In this document: positions 23,516-31,248 of the stretch, piece after piece | How the letters are laid out: each line of letters starts with the position of its first letter | How positions within the stretch are numbered: position 1 is the stretch's first letter | Source of the DNA: Christensenella sp. UBA1750 | Lineage (GTDB): Bacteria > Bacillota > Clostridia > Christensenellales > UBA1750 | Direction of reading: 5' to 3' | Assembly (NCBI GenBank): GCA_002315655.1 | Contig: DCHO01000032.1 | Coordinates: 1-33,984, forward strand | DNA: 33,984 nt | Position numbers and translations under genes: made by a program | The notes under the pieces: generated by a model | Database searches by the model: none | Seen by the model: the letters and a program-made list of their open reading frames with translations, nothing else | What the model was told of the DNA's origin: nothing

Positions 23516-23890
23516 ATGAAAATCGTAAAGCAGTTGGCAATCCTGCTGCTGCTGTGCTTCATTTCCGAAATCATCTCCAAGCTGCTGCCCTTCACCTTCC
23601 CCTCCGGGGTCATCGGGATGCTGCTTCTGCTGCTCCTGTTGCTGACCAAGATAATTCCCGTAAATGCTGTGGAGGACGTATGCACGTTCTTGACCAAGAA
23701 TCTGTCGCTGTTCTTCCTGCCCGCCACGGTGCAGATCGTGGAGCAGTTTGACGTCATCAAAGAACATCTGCTGCCCATCATCATCATTATCATGGTGAGC
23801 ACCATGCTGACCTTCGGCGTGACCGCGCTGACCGTGACGCTGTGCATGAAGGCGCAAAACAGGATAAGGGGGAAGAAAAATGCTGCATGA
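23516..23890 (+). CDS. lrgA: CidA/LrgA family membrane protein
   Basis: 124-aa holin-like membrane protein with four hydrophobic segments. The LPFTFPSGVIGMLLLLLLL segment and the FFLPATVQIVEQFD stretch are typical of the family. CidA/LrgA with CidB/LrgB control murein hydrolase activity in Staphylococcus; in other bacteria LrgAB-type pairs carry small acids such as pyruvate or glycolate. The reading frame overlaps lrgB by 11 bp, so the two are coupled, and the upstream neighbour pepP is probably in the same transcript. Confidence 0.9.
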   Translation: MKIVKQLAILLLLCFISEIISKLLPFTFPSGVIGMLLLLLLLLTKIIPVNAVEDVCTFLTKNLSLFFLPATVQIVEQFDVIKEHLLPIIIIIMVSTMLTFGVTALTVTLCMKAQNRIRGKKNAA

Positions 23891-24560
23891 TTTCACCTCC
23901 TCCGCGCTGTTCGGGCTTGCGCTCTCCCTGCTTTTCTACCTCTTTGGCGTGTGGCTCAACAAGAAGATCAAGACCCCGCTGGTGAATCCGCTGCTGGTGG
24001 CGGTGGTGCTGGTGCTCTCTATCCTGTCGATTTTTGACATTCCCATGGAGGATTTCATGTCCGGCGGCAGCATCATTGCCGCCTTCCTGACCCCCGCAAC
24101 CGTGGCACTGGCGCTGTCCATCTACAACCAGAGAAAGACCTTAAAAGCCTACTTTTTTCCGGTGGTGCTCGGCTGCTTTGCGGGAAGCGTGACTTCCATG
24201 GGCAGCATATATCTCATGTGCCGCCTGTTCAAATTGGATGAGACCCTCACCATGACCCTGCTGCCCAAGTCCGTCACCACGCCCATTGCCATGTCCATCT
24301 CGGAAGGCCTGGGCGGCATCCCCTCCGTCACCGTTGCCATGGTGGTGGGCACGGGCATCTTGGGTGCGCTCATCTGCCCCATCTTGATTCAGCTCTTTGA
24401 GGTCAAGGATCCCGTCGCGCAGGGCGTTGCCACGGGCACCTGCTCCCACGCCATCGGCACCTCCAAAGTAATGGAGCTGGGCGAATTGCAGGGCGCGATG
24501 AGCTCCATCGCCATCGGTATCGCCGGCCTGCTCACCTCGTTTATCGCCTTATTCCTATAA
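23880..24560 (+). CDS. lrgB: LrgB family membrane protein
   Basis: 226-aa protein with six to seven membrane segments. Family motifs: VNPLLVAVVLVL near residue 35, FLTPATVALALSIYNQ around 70-85, LLPKSVTTPIAMSISEGLGG (128-147), and GVATGTCSHAIGTSKVMELG (181-200). It is the partner of LrgA; together they form a putative transporter or autolysis-control pair. The adjacent aminopeptidase suggests no clear functional link. It ends at a strong terminator shared with the convergent degV gene. Confidence 0.94.
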   Translation: MLHDFTSSALFGLALSLLFYLFGVWLNKKIKTPLVNPLLVAVVLVLSILSIFDIPMEDFMSGGSIIAAFLTPATVALALSIYNQRKTLKAYFFPVVLGCFAGSVTSMGSIYLMCRLFKLDETLTMTLLPKSVTTPIAMSISEGLGGIPSVTVAMVVGTGILGALICPILIQLFEVKDPVAQGVATGTCSHAIGTSKVMELGELQGAMSSIAIGIAGLLTSFIALFL

Positions 24561-24565
24561 ACACA

Positions 24566-24600
24566 AAGGATTCGGAGACAGCGATTCTCCGAATCCTTTC
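24566..24600. terminator. Bidirectional terminator, lrgB / degV
   Basis: AAAGGATTCGGAGA (24566-24579) and TCTCCGAATCCTTT (24587-24600) form a perfect 14-bp stem between two convergent genes. Confidence 0.9.
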
Positions 24601-24620
24601 TATATTCTGTTTTCTATATT

Positions 24621-25484
24621 CTACCGTTCTTTTCCGATAAAATACAGCGCCAACGTCCCCGGCCCCGAATGTGCCCCGATCACAGGGCCTATGGGGTACA
24701 GAAGCACGGGAGGACGGCTTGTGCGCGTCTGCATGAGCTCCTGCAGAGCATAGGCATCATCCTCCAGGCACCCGCCGTAGGAAATGGCGTAGAAGCCGCT
24801 GTGCGCACTGTCATGCAGGGTGTCGTACTTCTCCGCAAGGGCGCGAATGGCCGCCTTGCGCCCGCGCACCTTGCCCGTGGCAACCAGATGCCCTGTGTGA
24901 TCCATGTGCAGCACGGGCTTTATGTTGAGCACGGTGCCCAGGATCGCCGCTGTGGGCTTCAGCCTTCCCCCACGCTTTAAGTGCATCAGGTCGTCCACCG
25001 TAAACCAGTGGCACAAATAGGGAATCACGGATTCTAATTGTTCGCACACCTGCATCAGCGTCGCGCCGTTGTCGCGCAGACCCACCGCGATCTTCGTCAG
25101 CAGACCCAGCCCAACCGAGCCGCACAGACTGTCCAGCGCAATCACACGGCGTTCGGGAAATTCCTCCTCCAGTGCCTTCGCCGCACTCTGGGCGGTATAG
25201 ACCGTGCCGGAGAGGCCGGAGGAAAACCCGAGATACAGCACATCCCGCCCGTTTTCAAGCTCCTCCCGGAAGGCCTTGGTGTAACCGTCCAAATTGATGG
25301 CAGAGGTCATGGCCGTGTGTCCCGCACGCAGCGCATCATAAAAAGTATCGGCATCCATATCGTCCGCGGGCAGATCACAGTCCGTGAAATGAACATACAG
25401 CTTTAAGCATTTCACCTGCCAGCCATCCAGCACTTCTTTCGGAATGTCGCATCCCGCATCTGTTATAATCGTATATAAGCTCAT
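24621..25484 (-). CDS. DegV family fatty-acid-binding protein (second copy)
   Basis: 287 aa from ATG 25482-25484, where AAAGGAGGGG lies 5-6 nt before the codon; the nine extra upstream codons of the open frame are ignored. DegV/FakB motifs: YTIITDAGCDIP, YLGFSSGLSGTVYTAQSAA, VIALDSLCGSVGLGLL, FTVDDLMHLKRGGRLKPTAA and a C-terminal PVIGAHSGPGTLALYFIG. It is only distantly similar to the DegV at 10545, so the two probably bind different fatty acids. It is divergent to a DUF1836 gene, with two dyads over its promoter. Confidence 0.94.
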   Translation of the reverse strand: MSLYTIITDAGCDIPKEVLDGWQVKCLKLYVHFTDCDLPADDMDADTFYDALRAGHTAMTSAINLDGYTKAFREELENGRDVLYLGFSSGLSGTVYTAQSAAKALEEEFPERRVIALDSLCGSVGLGLLTKIAVGLRDNGATLMQVCEQLESVIPYLCHWFTVDDLMHLKRGGRLKPTAAILGTVLNIKPVLHMDHTGHLVATGKVRGRKAAIRALAEKYDTLHDSAHSGFYAISYGGCLEDDAYALQELMQTRTSRPPVLLYPIGPVIGAHSGPGTLALYFIGKER

Positions 25485-25509
25485 ATTCACCCCTCCTTTG
25501 GATGATTGC

Positions 25510-25555
25510 ATCTAATCTCTTGTATTAGATTATCACATCTGTGTAATCATGTCAA
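25510..25555 (-). promoter_or_regulatory. degV promoter with two overlapping dyad operators
   Basis: On the minus strand TTGACA (25550-25555), 17-bp spacer, TAATCT (25527-25532). A perfect dyad ATCTAAT-7-ATTAGAT (25510-25530) covers the end of the -10. A second dyad (GATTA-CACA--TGTG-TAATC with one mismatched base on each side, 25528-25548) fills the spacer. The position predicts repression. Confidence 0.6.
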
Positions 25556-25576
25556 CAAAATTTAGATAATTAAATA

Positions 25577-25605
25577 TTGTATTTCGGACAAGAACGTGCT
25601 ATAAT
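25577..25605 (+). promoter_or_regulatory. Promoter of the DUF1836 gene
   Basis: TTGTAT (25577-25582), 17-bp spacer, perfect TATAAT (25600-25605), 32 bp before the ATG at 25638. Confidence 0.75.
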
Positions 25606-25637
25606 GCAAAGCGAAGTCCGATCAGGAGGCGTTAACA

Positions 25638-26243
25638 ATGGCTTTTGACAAGGCACTGATTGCGGGCAAGCTCCGTCGCTGGGAAGGGTATCTGGAAAAA
25701 TACCGGCTCCCGGCGTGGAAGGAGATCCCGAATTTCGGTCTGTATATGGAACAGGTCATCGACCTGCTGCGAGAATATCTGGATTATCTGCCCCCCGAGC
25801 TCAAGGAGGAGCAGTTCATCACCGCGGCGACCATCAACAACTACGTCCGCAAAAAGGTGATGCCCGAGCCGGTGAAAAAGAAATACTACCGGGTGCACAT
25901 CGCCTATCTCATCATCATCTGCACCATGAAGCAGGCGCTGTCCATCCCCACCCTGCACAGACTGCTGCCAAACGATCTCACCGATGCAGATTTGGAGCCG
26001 GTCTATGAGGCCTATGTGGAACGCCATCGGCTTTCGGCGGATTTCTTCGTCCGGGAAGTGCGCTCTGCGGCGGGCGGCATCCTCGACCATGAAAACGACG
26101 AACGCATCTCCGCCAAGACCACCGAGGAGCTCATCTGCTCCGTGGCCATCATCAGCGGCTTTTCCCGGCTGCTGGCAGAAAAACTGCTGCTGCTGGAAGG
26201 CAAAACACTGGAAAACGGCGGAAGCATTGAGAAAGTGAAATAA
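25638..26243 (+). CDS. DUF1836 domain protein, probable DNA-binding regulator
   Basis: 201 aa, with CAGGAGG before the ATG. The DUF1836 pattern is visible: LPAWKEIPNFGLYMEQVIDL (24-43), then FITAATINNYVRKKVMPEPV (60-79), then KKYYRVHIAYLIIICTMKQ and LSIPTLHRLL. The central TAATINNYV block looks like a MerR-type winged-helix recognition part. No effector domain is obvious; the tail is helical and acidic. It is transcribed divergently from degV with 153 bp between the start codons, and the degV promoter carries two dyads, so control of degV (fatty-acid use) and of itself is a reasonable inference. Confidence 0.85.
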   Translation: MAFDKALIAGKLRRWEGYLEKYRLPAWKEIPNFGLYMEQVIDLLREYLDYLPPELKEEQFITAATINNYVRKKVMPEPVKKKYYRVHIAYLIIICTMKQALSIPTLHRLLPNDLTDADLEPVYEAYVERHRLSADFFVREVRSAAGGILDHENDERISAKTTEELICSVAIISGFSRLLAEKLLLLEGKTLENGGSIEKVK

Positions 26244-26266
26244 AAATGAACAGGAAAAAATAGAAA

Positions 26267-26294
26267 TTGACCTTTTTCCTTAGTATGATATACT
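26267..26294 (+). promoter_or_regulatory. Promoter of the RelA/SpoT-like gene
   Basis: TTGACC (26267-26272), 16-bp spacer, TATACT (26289-26294). An inverted repeat AGGAAAAA...TTTTTCCT (about 26252-26280) overlaps the -35 and may end DUF1836 transcription. Confidence 0.6.
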
Positions 26295-26321
26295 TTTAGA
26301 TAAGGCGGTGATACTCTGTCC

Positions 26322-26942
26322 ATGCCTATTCTTGAGCTAAACGGTTTGTCGATTGACCTTCTTGAACAATTATCCTATCCAACCAAATTAGGTCACTCCC
26401 TCAAGAACACCTTGCGTCATTTTGATAAGGATGAATTATTGGCAGAACTATTTGCAATATCAGCATCATTGGATGAGCAGGAAATTCTATTTGAGGTTGC
26501 CCTTGATTACCGCATCAAAAGTTTTGCATCCATATCGCAGAAATATAAACGATATTCCGGCACCAACAAACATATCAATCAGATTTTTAATGATATTTTA
26601 GGATTCCGCGCCTTTTGTGACAGTTACGATGATGTGTTGTCCTTACAATCCGATTTCTTTAAGGTTGCAGACCTAACCAACGGAAAAGCAGCTGATGATG
26701 GTTATCGTGGAGTTCATGTGTACTATACGAAGGATAATTTCCATTATCCGATTGAGATTCAGTTCAACACATTATATGACCGTCAACTAAATAACTGGCT
26801 TCACGATTATCTTTACAAAAAGGATTTTCCTGATGAAATCGGAAAGACGCTACGCCAGGAATATGAACTGGGTAATATCCGTAATGAAAAACAATTCCAG
26901 GAGGTGCTGAAAAATGTGCTACTTAATCGCCAAAGACCCTGA
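26322..26942 (+). CDS. RelA/SpoT-fold nucleotidyltransferase-like protein (divergent small alarmone synthetase)
   Basis: 206 aa with no hydrolase or TGS domain. Synthetase-fold motifs: RIKSFASISQKYKRY (64-78; Arg64, Lys66, Ser67), FNDILGFRAF (89-98, the DxxGxR motif), DGYRGVHVYY (126-135; Tyr128, Arg129, His132) and IEIQFNT (144-150; Glu145, Gln147). The usual EIQxRT is EIQFNT, and the downstream W-x-x-x-E-H is changed to WLHDYLYK, so nucleotide or acceptor use may differ from (p)ppGpp synthesis. The gene is AT-rich compared with its neighbours. Its last 29 bp overlap the next ORF. Small proteins of this fold can be housekeeping alarmone synthetases or ToxSAS-type toxins; the overlap and composition favour a toxin-like pair, but this is inference. 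Confidence 0.82.
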   Translation: MPILELNGLSIDLLEQLSYPTKLGHSLKNTLRHFDKDELLAELFAISASLDEQEILFEVALDYRIKSFASISQKYKRYSGTNKHINQIFNDILGFRAFCDSYDDVLSLQSDFFKVADLTNGKAADDGYRGVHVYYTKDNFHYPIEIQFNTLYDRQLNNWLHDYLYKKDFPDEIGKTLRQEYELGNIRNEKQFQEVLKNVLLNRQRP

Positions 26943-27141
26943 AAAACATGGCTGCATTGCACTGAAAACAAAGCATGGCACAGCCCTTGTAGAGCTGAAA
27001 CGGAAGCTCAATGAAGCGGTCGGTGTCAAAGGCATTGAGCTTGTCACCATCAGCCGTCCCACCGCCTATGGGGAGTATGCCCCCTATACCTTCGCCAAGG
27101 ACATTGCAGAGTTTGAGCAAGTCGTCCTCTCCATGCGCTAA
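26914..27141 (+). CDS. 75-aa protein overlapping the RelA/SpoT-like gene (DUF6718-like)
   Basis: Starts at ATG 26914, 29 bp inside the preceding gene, with CCAGGAGGTG just upstream, so translation is coupled but independent. The sequence begins MCYLIAKDPEKHGCIALKTK and later has TISRPTAYGEYAPYTF, a pattern I recall from short Clostridial proteins annotated DUF6718; this should be checked. There is no membrane segment or DNA-binding motif. As the second gene of a two-gene transcript with a RelA-fold protein, it could be a neutralising antitoxin or simply a conserved partner. It ends before a clear terminator. Confidence 0.75.
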   Translation: MCYLIAKDPEKHGCIALKTKHGTALVELKRKLNEAVGVKGIELVTISRPTAYGEYAPYTFAKDIAEFEQVVLSMR

Positions 27142-27159
27142 ACAACCTATATATCCGGC

Positions 27160-27196
27160 AAAAAGACCTCCTGTGACTTACGCAGAAGGTCTTTTT
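27160..27196. terminator. Bidirectional terminator between convergent genes
   Basis: AAAAAGACCT (27160-27169) pairs with AGGTCTTTTT (27187-27196); an inner CTGTG/CGCAG stem extends it. Confidence 0.9.
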
Positions 27197-27213
27197 GCTT
27201 ATAGGTTATGCCG

Positions 27214-27951
27214 TTACGCGGCAGGGGTTTCCCCGGCGCCTGCCTGCTTGTGCTCCTCAAATCTGCTGAAATACGCCAGCATCAGCGTGACCCACTGCAG
27301 CAGGGCTCCGAGGGCATGGGCGCATTTCAGTACATTAAACTCGACTTCGGCCATCGTGATCTGCATAATCCCGTAACCAATCAGGAACAGGGCGGCAACG
27401 GCAGCCCACCAGACGTTCTTTTTGATCTTGTTCAGTCTGCCGGAGAGATAGGCGATGATCACGGAAGTGCAGGGCAGAATATACACGCAGCCCGCGCTTT
27501 CGCCCTGTGCCGCTGACCAGATGGCCAGCATCAGCGCATAGGCCAGCATGGTCACGCGCAGCAGGTTTCCGTGGGGCTTGCGGTATTCGACCAGCACATA
27601 CACCGCCAGCAGGAGGTAAATGAGAATCGGAACGACGTAAGCAATGATGTAGGAGAGGGTGCTGGTCGGTGCGGCCATCGGAGCACCGTTCTGTTCAGGA
27701 GCCATTTCCCCATCCGGGTTCTCTCCTGCGGGGGGCATTTCCCCATCCGGGTTTTCTCCGTCAGGCGCCTCCCCCTCTGCGGGTTCCACATCGGGCATCT
27801 CCGCGATGTCCTGCATTTCCCCTGTCGGTTCCTGCGTACCGGGCAAATCCGAGGTCATGGATTGAACCAGACCGATGGTCGAGAAGACCAGTCCCACGAC
27901 GATCAGCACAAGCTCAATCGTCAGCACAAGTTTGGAATTCGTTTTCTTCAT
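27214..27951 (-). CDS. Membrane protein with acidic Pro/Glu/Asp/Gly linker
   Basis: 245 aa. One membrane segment lies at about residues 10-31, then an acidic linker (35-90) rich in Glu, Asp, Pro and Gly, with the GENPDGEM unit present twice. Four more membrane segments occupy about 100-225 (YIIAYVVPILIYLLLAVYVL, LLRVTMLAYALMLAIW and others). The tail is short and polar. The linker would lie outside the cell and could bind cations. An exact 18-bp DNA repeat (27703-27720 and 27736-27753) encodes the doubled unit, so its length may vary between strains. I do not recognise the family. Confidence 0.78.
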   Translation of the reverse strand: MKKTNSKLVLTIELVLIVVGLVFSTIGLVQSMTSDLPGTQEPTGEMQDIAEMPDVEPAEGEAPDGENPDGEMPPAGENPDGEMAPEQNGAPMAAPTSTLSYIIAYVVPILIYLLLAVYVLVEYRKPHGNLLRVTMLAYALMLAIWSAAQGESAGCVYILPCTSVIIAYLSGRLNKIKKNVWWAAVAALFLIGYGIMQITMAEVEFNVLKCAHALGALLQWVTLMLAYFSRFEEHKQAGAGETPAA

Positions 27952-28051
27952 ACTGTTACTCCTATCCTTTCATATTATTAGGGATAATAGCAGTTTATCA
28001 TGCAATCCTGAAATGGTGCTGAAAAATGTCATAAAAGTTCATAAAGTGTTC

Positions 28052-28096
28052 AAAAAAAGCTGTGAAAGAACTCATCTTTGTTCTTTCACAGCTTTT
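28052..28096 (-). terminator. Terminator of the nrd operon
   Basis: AAAAGCTGTGAAAGAAC (28055-28071) and GTTCTTTCACAGCTTTT (28080-28096) form a perfect 17-bp stem. On the minus strand it is followed by additional T residues and starts 10 nt after the nrdG stop. Confidence 0.92.
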
Positions 28097-28105
28097 GCTG
28101 TTGTT

Positions 28106-28618
28106 TCAGTAGATTCCCAGCCATCTGCCGGAGGTTTCCGGCACGGCTCTGCCTTCCTTGAGGCTCTGCGGGACATTCAGTACCCGCTGATTTCTGCTGC
28201 CGCGGAAATTGAGCTCCAACGACCGCTCGGCCATCACGAACCGCCCGTCGATGAGCACATCCAAGACGGACAGCAGGTCTTTCTGCGCCTGTGTTCCGTT
28301 CAGGAGCTGCTCGAAGGTGTAGCCCGTGTAGGAGGCCACCTCGCGGCCTTCCGCTTTCAGCAGCCGTGCGAGCTTGGCAAAGCCCTCGGCCTGGCAGAAG
28401 GGTTCCCCGCCGGAGAAGGTCACGCCCTTGGCCAGCGGGTTGGAAAGCACAATGTCGAGCAGTTTTTCTTCCTCCATCTCTGTGCCGCCCTCAAACGCCC
28501 ATGTTTCGGGGTTCTGGCAACCCTCGCAGTGGTGCGGGCAGCCCTGGCAGAAGATCGCGGTGCGAATCCCCGGACCGTCCACGATGGAGTCCTGCATGAT
28601 GCCGGCCAAATTAAGCAT
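28106..28618 (-). CDS. nrdG: Anaerobic ribonucleoside-triphosphate reductase activating protein
   Basis: 170-aa radical SAM activase that installs the glycyl radical on anaerobic ribonucleotide reductase. The cluster motif is CX3CX2C in CPHHCEGCQNPETW (Cys27, Cys31, Cys34), and TFSGGEPFCQAEG is the SAM-binding GGE motif. Its ATG overlaps the stop codon of the 53-aa glycyl-radical gene (ATGCTTAA), so the two are translationally coupled, as expected for an activase and its substrate. It is followed by a very strong terminator. Confidence 0.95.
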   Translation of the reverse strand: MLNLAGIMQDSIVDGPGIRTAIFCQGCPHHCEGCQNPETWAFEGGTEMEEEKLLDIVLSNPLAKGVTFSGGEPFCQAEGFAKLARLLKAEGREVASYTGYTFEQLLNGTQAQKDLLSVLDVLIDGRFVMAERSLELNFRGSRNQRVLNVPQSLKEGRAVPETSGRWLGIY

Positions 28619-28772
28619 TCTTGCCCAGGCCGTGCTTTACGCGGTCGCTCTCCTCGGCGCGCTTGGCGTCGTTCCACTTGTCCATGGTTCCGACCAGATA
28701 GCCGGTGATGCGGCGGATGCGCTCAAAGCCCACGCCCTGACCCATTTTCTTTTCCATATTCGTCTTCGTCAT
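28611..28772 (-). CDS. 53-aa stand-alone glycyl-radical segment of anaerobic ribonucleotide reductase
   Basis: ATG at 28770-28772 with CGGAGG 8-9 nt before it. The product contains GFERIRRITGYLVGTMDKWN and KRAEESDRVKHGL, which correspond to the extreme C-terminus of class III NrdD, where RxxGY holds the radical glycine (Gly24 here). NrdD encoded upstream at 28860-31139 stops before this region, so this peptide should supply the radical site in trans. It lies 87 bp after the nrdD stop codon with its own ribosome binding site, which argues against a simple frameshift, and overlaps nrdG by 8 bp. Confidence 0.85.
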   Translation of the reverse strand: MTKTNMEKKMGQGVGFERIRRITGYLVGTMDKWNDAKRAEESDRVKHGLGKNA

Positions 28773-28859
28773 ATCGTTAAGTCCTCCGTTTCGGTAAGGT
28801 TTTCATCTGTCTTTACAATACCCTTTTTGACTTGCTTTGAAACAGAATGTGTGTTTTTT

Positions 28860-31139
28860 CTATTCAATGCCCTGGAAAACCGGCATTTCGGGATACATTT
28901 TGTGCAGCTCCTCGATGTGGGCAGGGTCAATCATTTCGCCCTCATGCCGTCCGCAGCGCGGGCACACATCGCCGATCACGCCCACATAGCCGCAGATGGG
29001 GTCGCGGTCAACGGGATGGTTGATGGAGCCGTAGCCGATGCCGCAGTCGTGCATCCAACGAACGACGGTTTCAAAGGCTTCCACGTTCTTTGCGGTGTCG
29101 CCGTCCAGCTCCACATAGGAGATGTGACCGGCGTTGCACAGGGCGTGATAGGGGCCTTCCAGACGGATCTTCTCGTATGCCGCGATGGGGAACCAGACGG
29201 GAATGTGGAAGGAGTTGGTGTAATATTCCCGATCGGTGACGCCGGGGATCTTGCCGTAACGCTTCTGATCCTGACGGATGAAGCGGCCGGACAGGCCTTC
29301 GGCGGGAGTTGCCAGCAAGGTGAAGTTCATCTTCATGGCCTGAGACTTATTATCGCAGAACTTGCGCATGAAGGAGATAATCTCCAAGCCCTTCTTCTGC
29401 ATTTCCTCGCTCTGCCCGTGGTGCTGCCCGTAAAGCGCGGTCAGGGTCTCGGCAAGGCCGATAAAGCCGATGGAAAGGGTGCCGTGCTTTAAGACCTCGC
29501 GGACGGAATCCGCATTGGTCAGATTGTCGCTGTCCAGCCACACGCCCTGCCCCATGAGGAAGGGGAAGTTGTAAACGTGCTTGGAGGCCTGAATCTCAAA
29601 GCGATCCAGCAGCTGCTGTGCGGTCAACTCCAACATTCCCTGCAGCTTTTCGTAGAAGACCTTCTCGTCGTGGTTGGACTCGATGGCCAGACGCGGCAGG
29701 TTGATGGAGGTGAAGGACAGATTGCCGCGGGAATAGGCGATCTGCCGGGAAGGATCGTAGGCGTTGCCCATGACGCGGGTGCGGCAGCCCATGGTGGCCA
29801 CCTCGGTCTCGGGTCTGCCCTTGACATAGTATTGCAGGTTGTAGGGGGCGTCCAAGAAGGTGTAGTTGGGGAACAGGCGCTTGGCGGACACCTTGCAGGA
29901 CAGGCGGAACAGGTCGTAGTTGGGGTCTTCGGGGTTGTAGTTGACGCCCTCCTTGACCTTGAAGATGTGGATGGGGAAAATGCAGGTCTCGCCGTGACCC
30001 AAACCGGCATCCAGTGCTTTTAAGATATTCTCAATGGCCATGCGCCCCTCTGCGGAGGTGTCGGTGCCATAGTTGATGGAGGAGAAGGGAGTCTGCGCAC
30101 CGGCACGGGAGTGCATGGTGTTTAAGTTGTGCACAAAGCCTTCCATGGCCTGATAGGTGTCCCGTTCGGTGGACTTGTAGGCGCGGTCGCGGCACTTGGT
30201 TAAGTGACGCTTGGCTTCCTCGGTGGTCAGGTGATACTGCTCCATGATCTTGGCTTGCAGCTTCACGTTGAAGGTCTCGGAGTTTTCTATGCGCAGCTTT
30301 TCGCCGGTTTCTTCCTCAACCTCGGCAACCAGAGCCTTTAACGCCTGCAGCTGGTCGTCCAGCTCATAGCGGTCTTCCAGCAATTCGGCCAATCTGCGGG
30401 AGAAGTTCTTGTGATAGGACTTGACAATACCCTCGGCCATGCCGTAGTCGAAGTTCGGGATGGACTGGCCGCCGTGCTGGTCATTCTGGTTGGCCTGAAT
30501 GGCGATGGCCGCCAGCGCCGCATAGGACTGGATGGACTGGGGCTCGCGCAGGTAGCCGTGCCCGGTGGAGAAGCCGCCGTGGAACAGCTTAATGATGTCG
30601 ATCTGGCAGCAGGTGGTGGTCAGGGAATAGAAATCGAAATCGTGAATGTGAATGTCGCCCTCGCGGTAAGCCTTGGCGTGCTCGGGACGCAGCAGATACA
30701 GTTCGTTGTACGCCTTTGCGCCGGCAGCGCCGATCTGCAACATGGAGCCCATGGCGGTGTTGCCGTCGATGTTGGCGTTGTCGCGCTTCATGTTGGAGGT
30801 GCGTGCATCCACGTTGGTGATCTCGTCGATGGTCTTCATCAGGGTCGAGGTGGCCTCTCTTGCGCGGGTGCGGTTTGCGCGGTACAGGATGTAGGCCTTG
30901 GCGGTATCGTTGAAGCCGCGGTTCATGAGCTGACGTTCGACTTCGTCCTGAATCGCCTCGATATTCGGGGACTCGTTGCCCGCGGCATCCAGTGCGCCCT
31001 GCACGGAAGCGGTCAAGCGTGCAGCCTCGTCAAAGCCGCCTTCTCCGGTGGCGGCTAAGGCCTTTTCAATGGCGCGAATGATCTTTACGCCGTCGTAGGG
31101 CACGGTGCGCCCGTCTCTCTTTATAACAGATACGATCAT
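28860..31139 (-). CDS. nrdD: Anaerobic ribonucleoside-triphosphate reductase large chain, lacking the glycyl-radical tail
   Basis: 759 aa from ATG 31137-31139 (GGGGGAG upstream; 15 earlier in-frame codons are ignored). It reduces ribonucleotides to deoxyribonucleotides without oxygen. Residues 1-95 form an ATP-cone (VIKRDGRTVPYDGVKIIRAI), the allosteric site. The catalytic barrel includes MHSRAGAQTPFSSINYGTD, ATMGCRTRV and YSRGNLSFTSINLPRL. The C-terminal zinc region has CGIGYGS (Cys699), ICGY (Cys716) and CPRCG (Cys726, Cys729). The chain then ends PVFQGIE, with no RxxGY glycyl-radical motif; that motif is in the 53-aa gene downstream. An NrdR-type box lies upstream. Confidence 0.95.
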   Translation of the reverse strand: MIVSVIKRDGRTVPYDGVKIIRAIEKALAATGEGGFDEAARLTASVQGALDAAGNESPNIEAIQDEVERQLMNRGFNDTAKAYILYRANRTRAREATSTLMKTIDEITNVDARTSNMKRDNANIDGNTAMGSMLQIGAAGAKAYNELYLLRPEHAKAYREGDIHIHDFDFYSLTTTCCQIDIIKLFHGGFSTGHGYLREPQSIQSYAALAAIAIQANQNDQHGGQSIPNFDYGMAEGIVKSYHKNFSRRLAELLEDRYELDDQLQALKALVAEVEEETGEKLRIENSETFNVKLQAKIMEQYHLTTEEAKRHLTKCRDRAYKSTERDTYQAMEGFVHNLNTMHSRAGAQTPFSSINYGTDTSAEGRMAIENILKALDAGLGHGETCIFPIHIFKVKEGVNYNPEDPNYDLFRLSCKVSAKRLFPNYTFLDAPYNLQYYVKGRPETEVATMGCRTRVMGNAYDPSRQIAYSRGNLSFTSINLPRLAIESNHDEKVFYEKLQGMLELTAQQLLDRFEIQASKHVYNFPFLMGQGVWLDSDNLTNADSVREVLKHGTLSIGFIGLAETLTALYGQHHGQSEEMQKKGLEIISFMRKFCDNKSQAMKMNFTLLATPAEGLSGRFIRQDQKRYGKIPGVTDREYYTNSFHIPVWFPIAAYEKIRLEGPYHALCNAGHISYVELDGDTAKNVEAFETVVRWMHDCGIGYGSINHPVDRDPICGYVGVIGDVCPRCGRHEGEMIDPAHIEELHKMYPEMPVFQGIE

Positions 31140-31179
31140 GTTGATTCTCCCCCATGCGTTGTATTCATTTACAAGCCAA

Positions 31180-31197
31180 ACCACTATATATTGTGGT
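31180..31197. promoter_or_regulatory. NrdR box upstream of nrdD
   Basis: ACCACTATATATTGTGGT is a near-perfect dyad matching the NrdR consensus core (CAC-ATATAT-GTG type), 41 bp before the nrdD start. NrdR represses ribonucleotide reductase genes when dATP is high. Only one clear box is seen; a second at about 31 bp distance is not obvious. A GCAGCT-CTA-AGCTGC hairpin (31198-31212) adjoins it. Confidence 0.75.
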
Positions 31198-31219
31198 GCA
31201 GCTCTAAGCTGCGTTTCTT

Positions 31220-31248
31220 ATTTTGCCCTACTTAACACTTCTTGTCAA
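31220..31248 (-). promoter_or_regulatory. Probable nrdD promoter
   Basis: On the minus strand TTGACA (31243-31248), 17-bp spacer, CAAAAT (31220-31225). The NrdR box lies just downstream of the expected transcription start. Confidence 0.5.
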
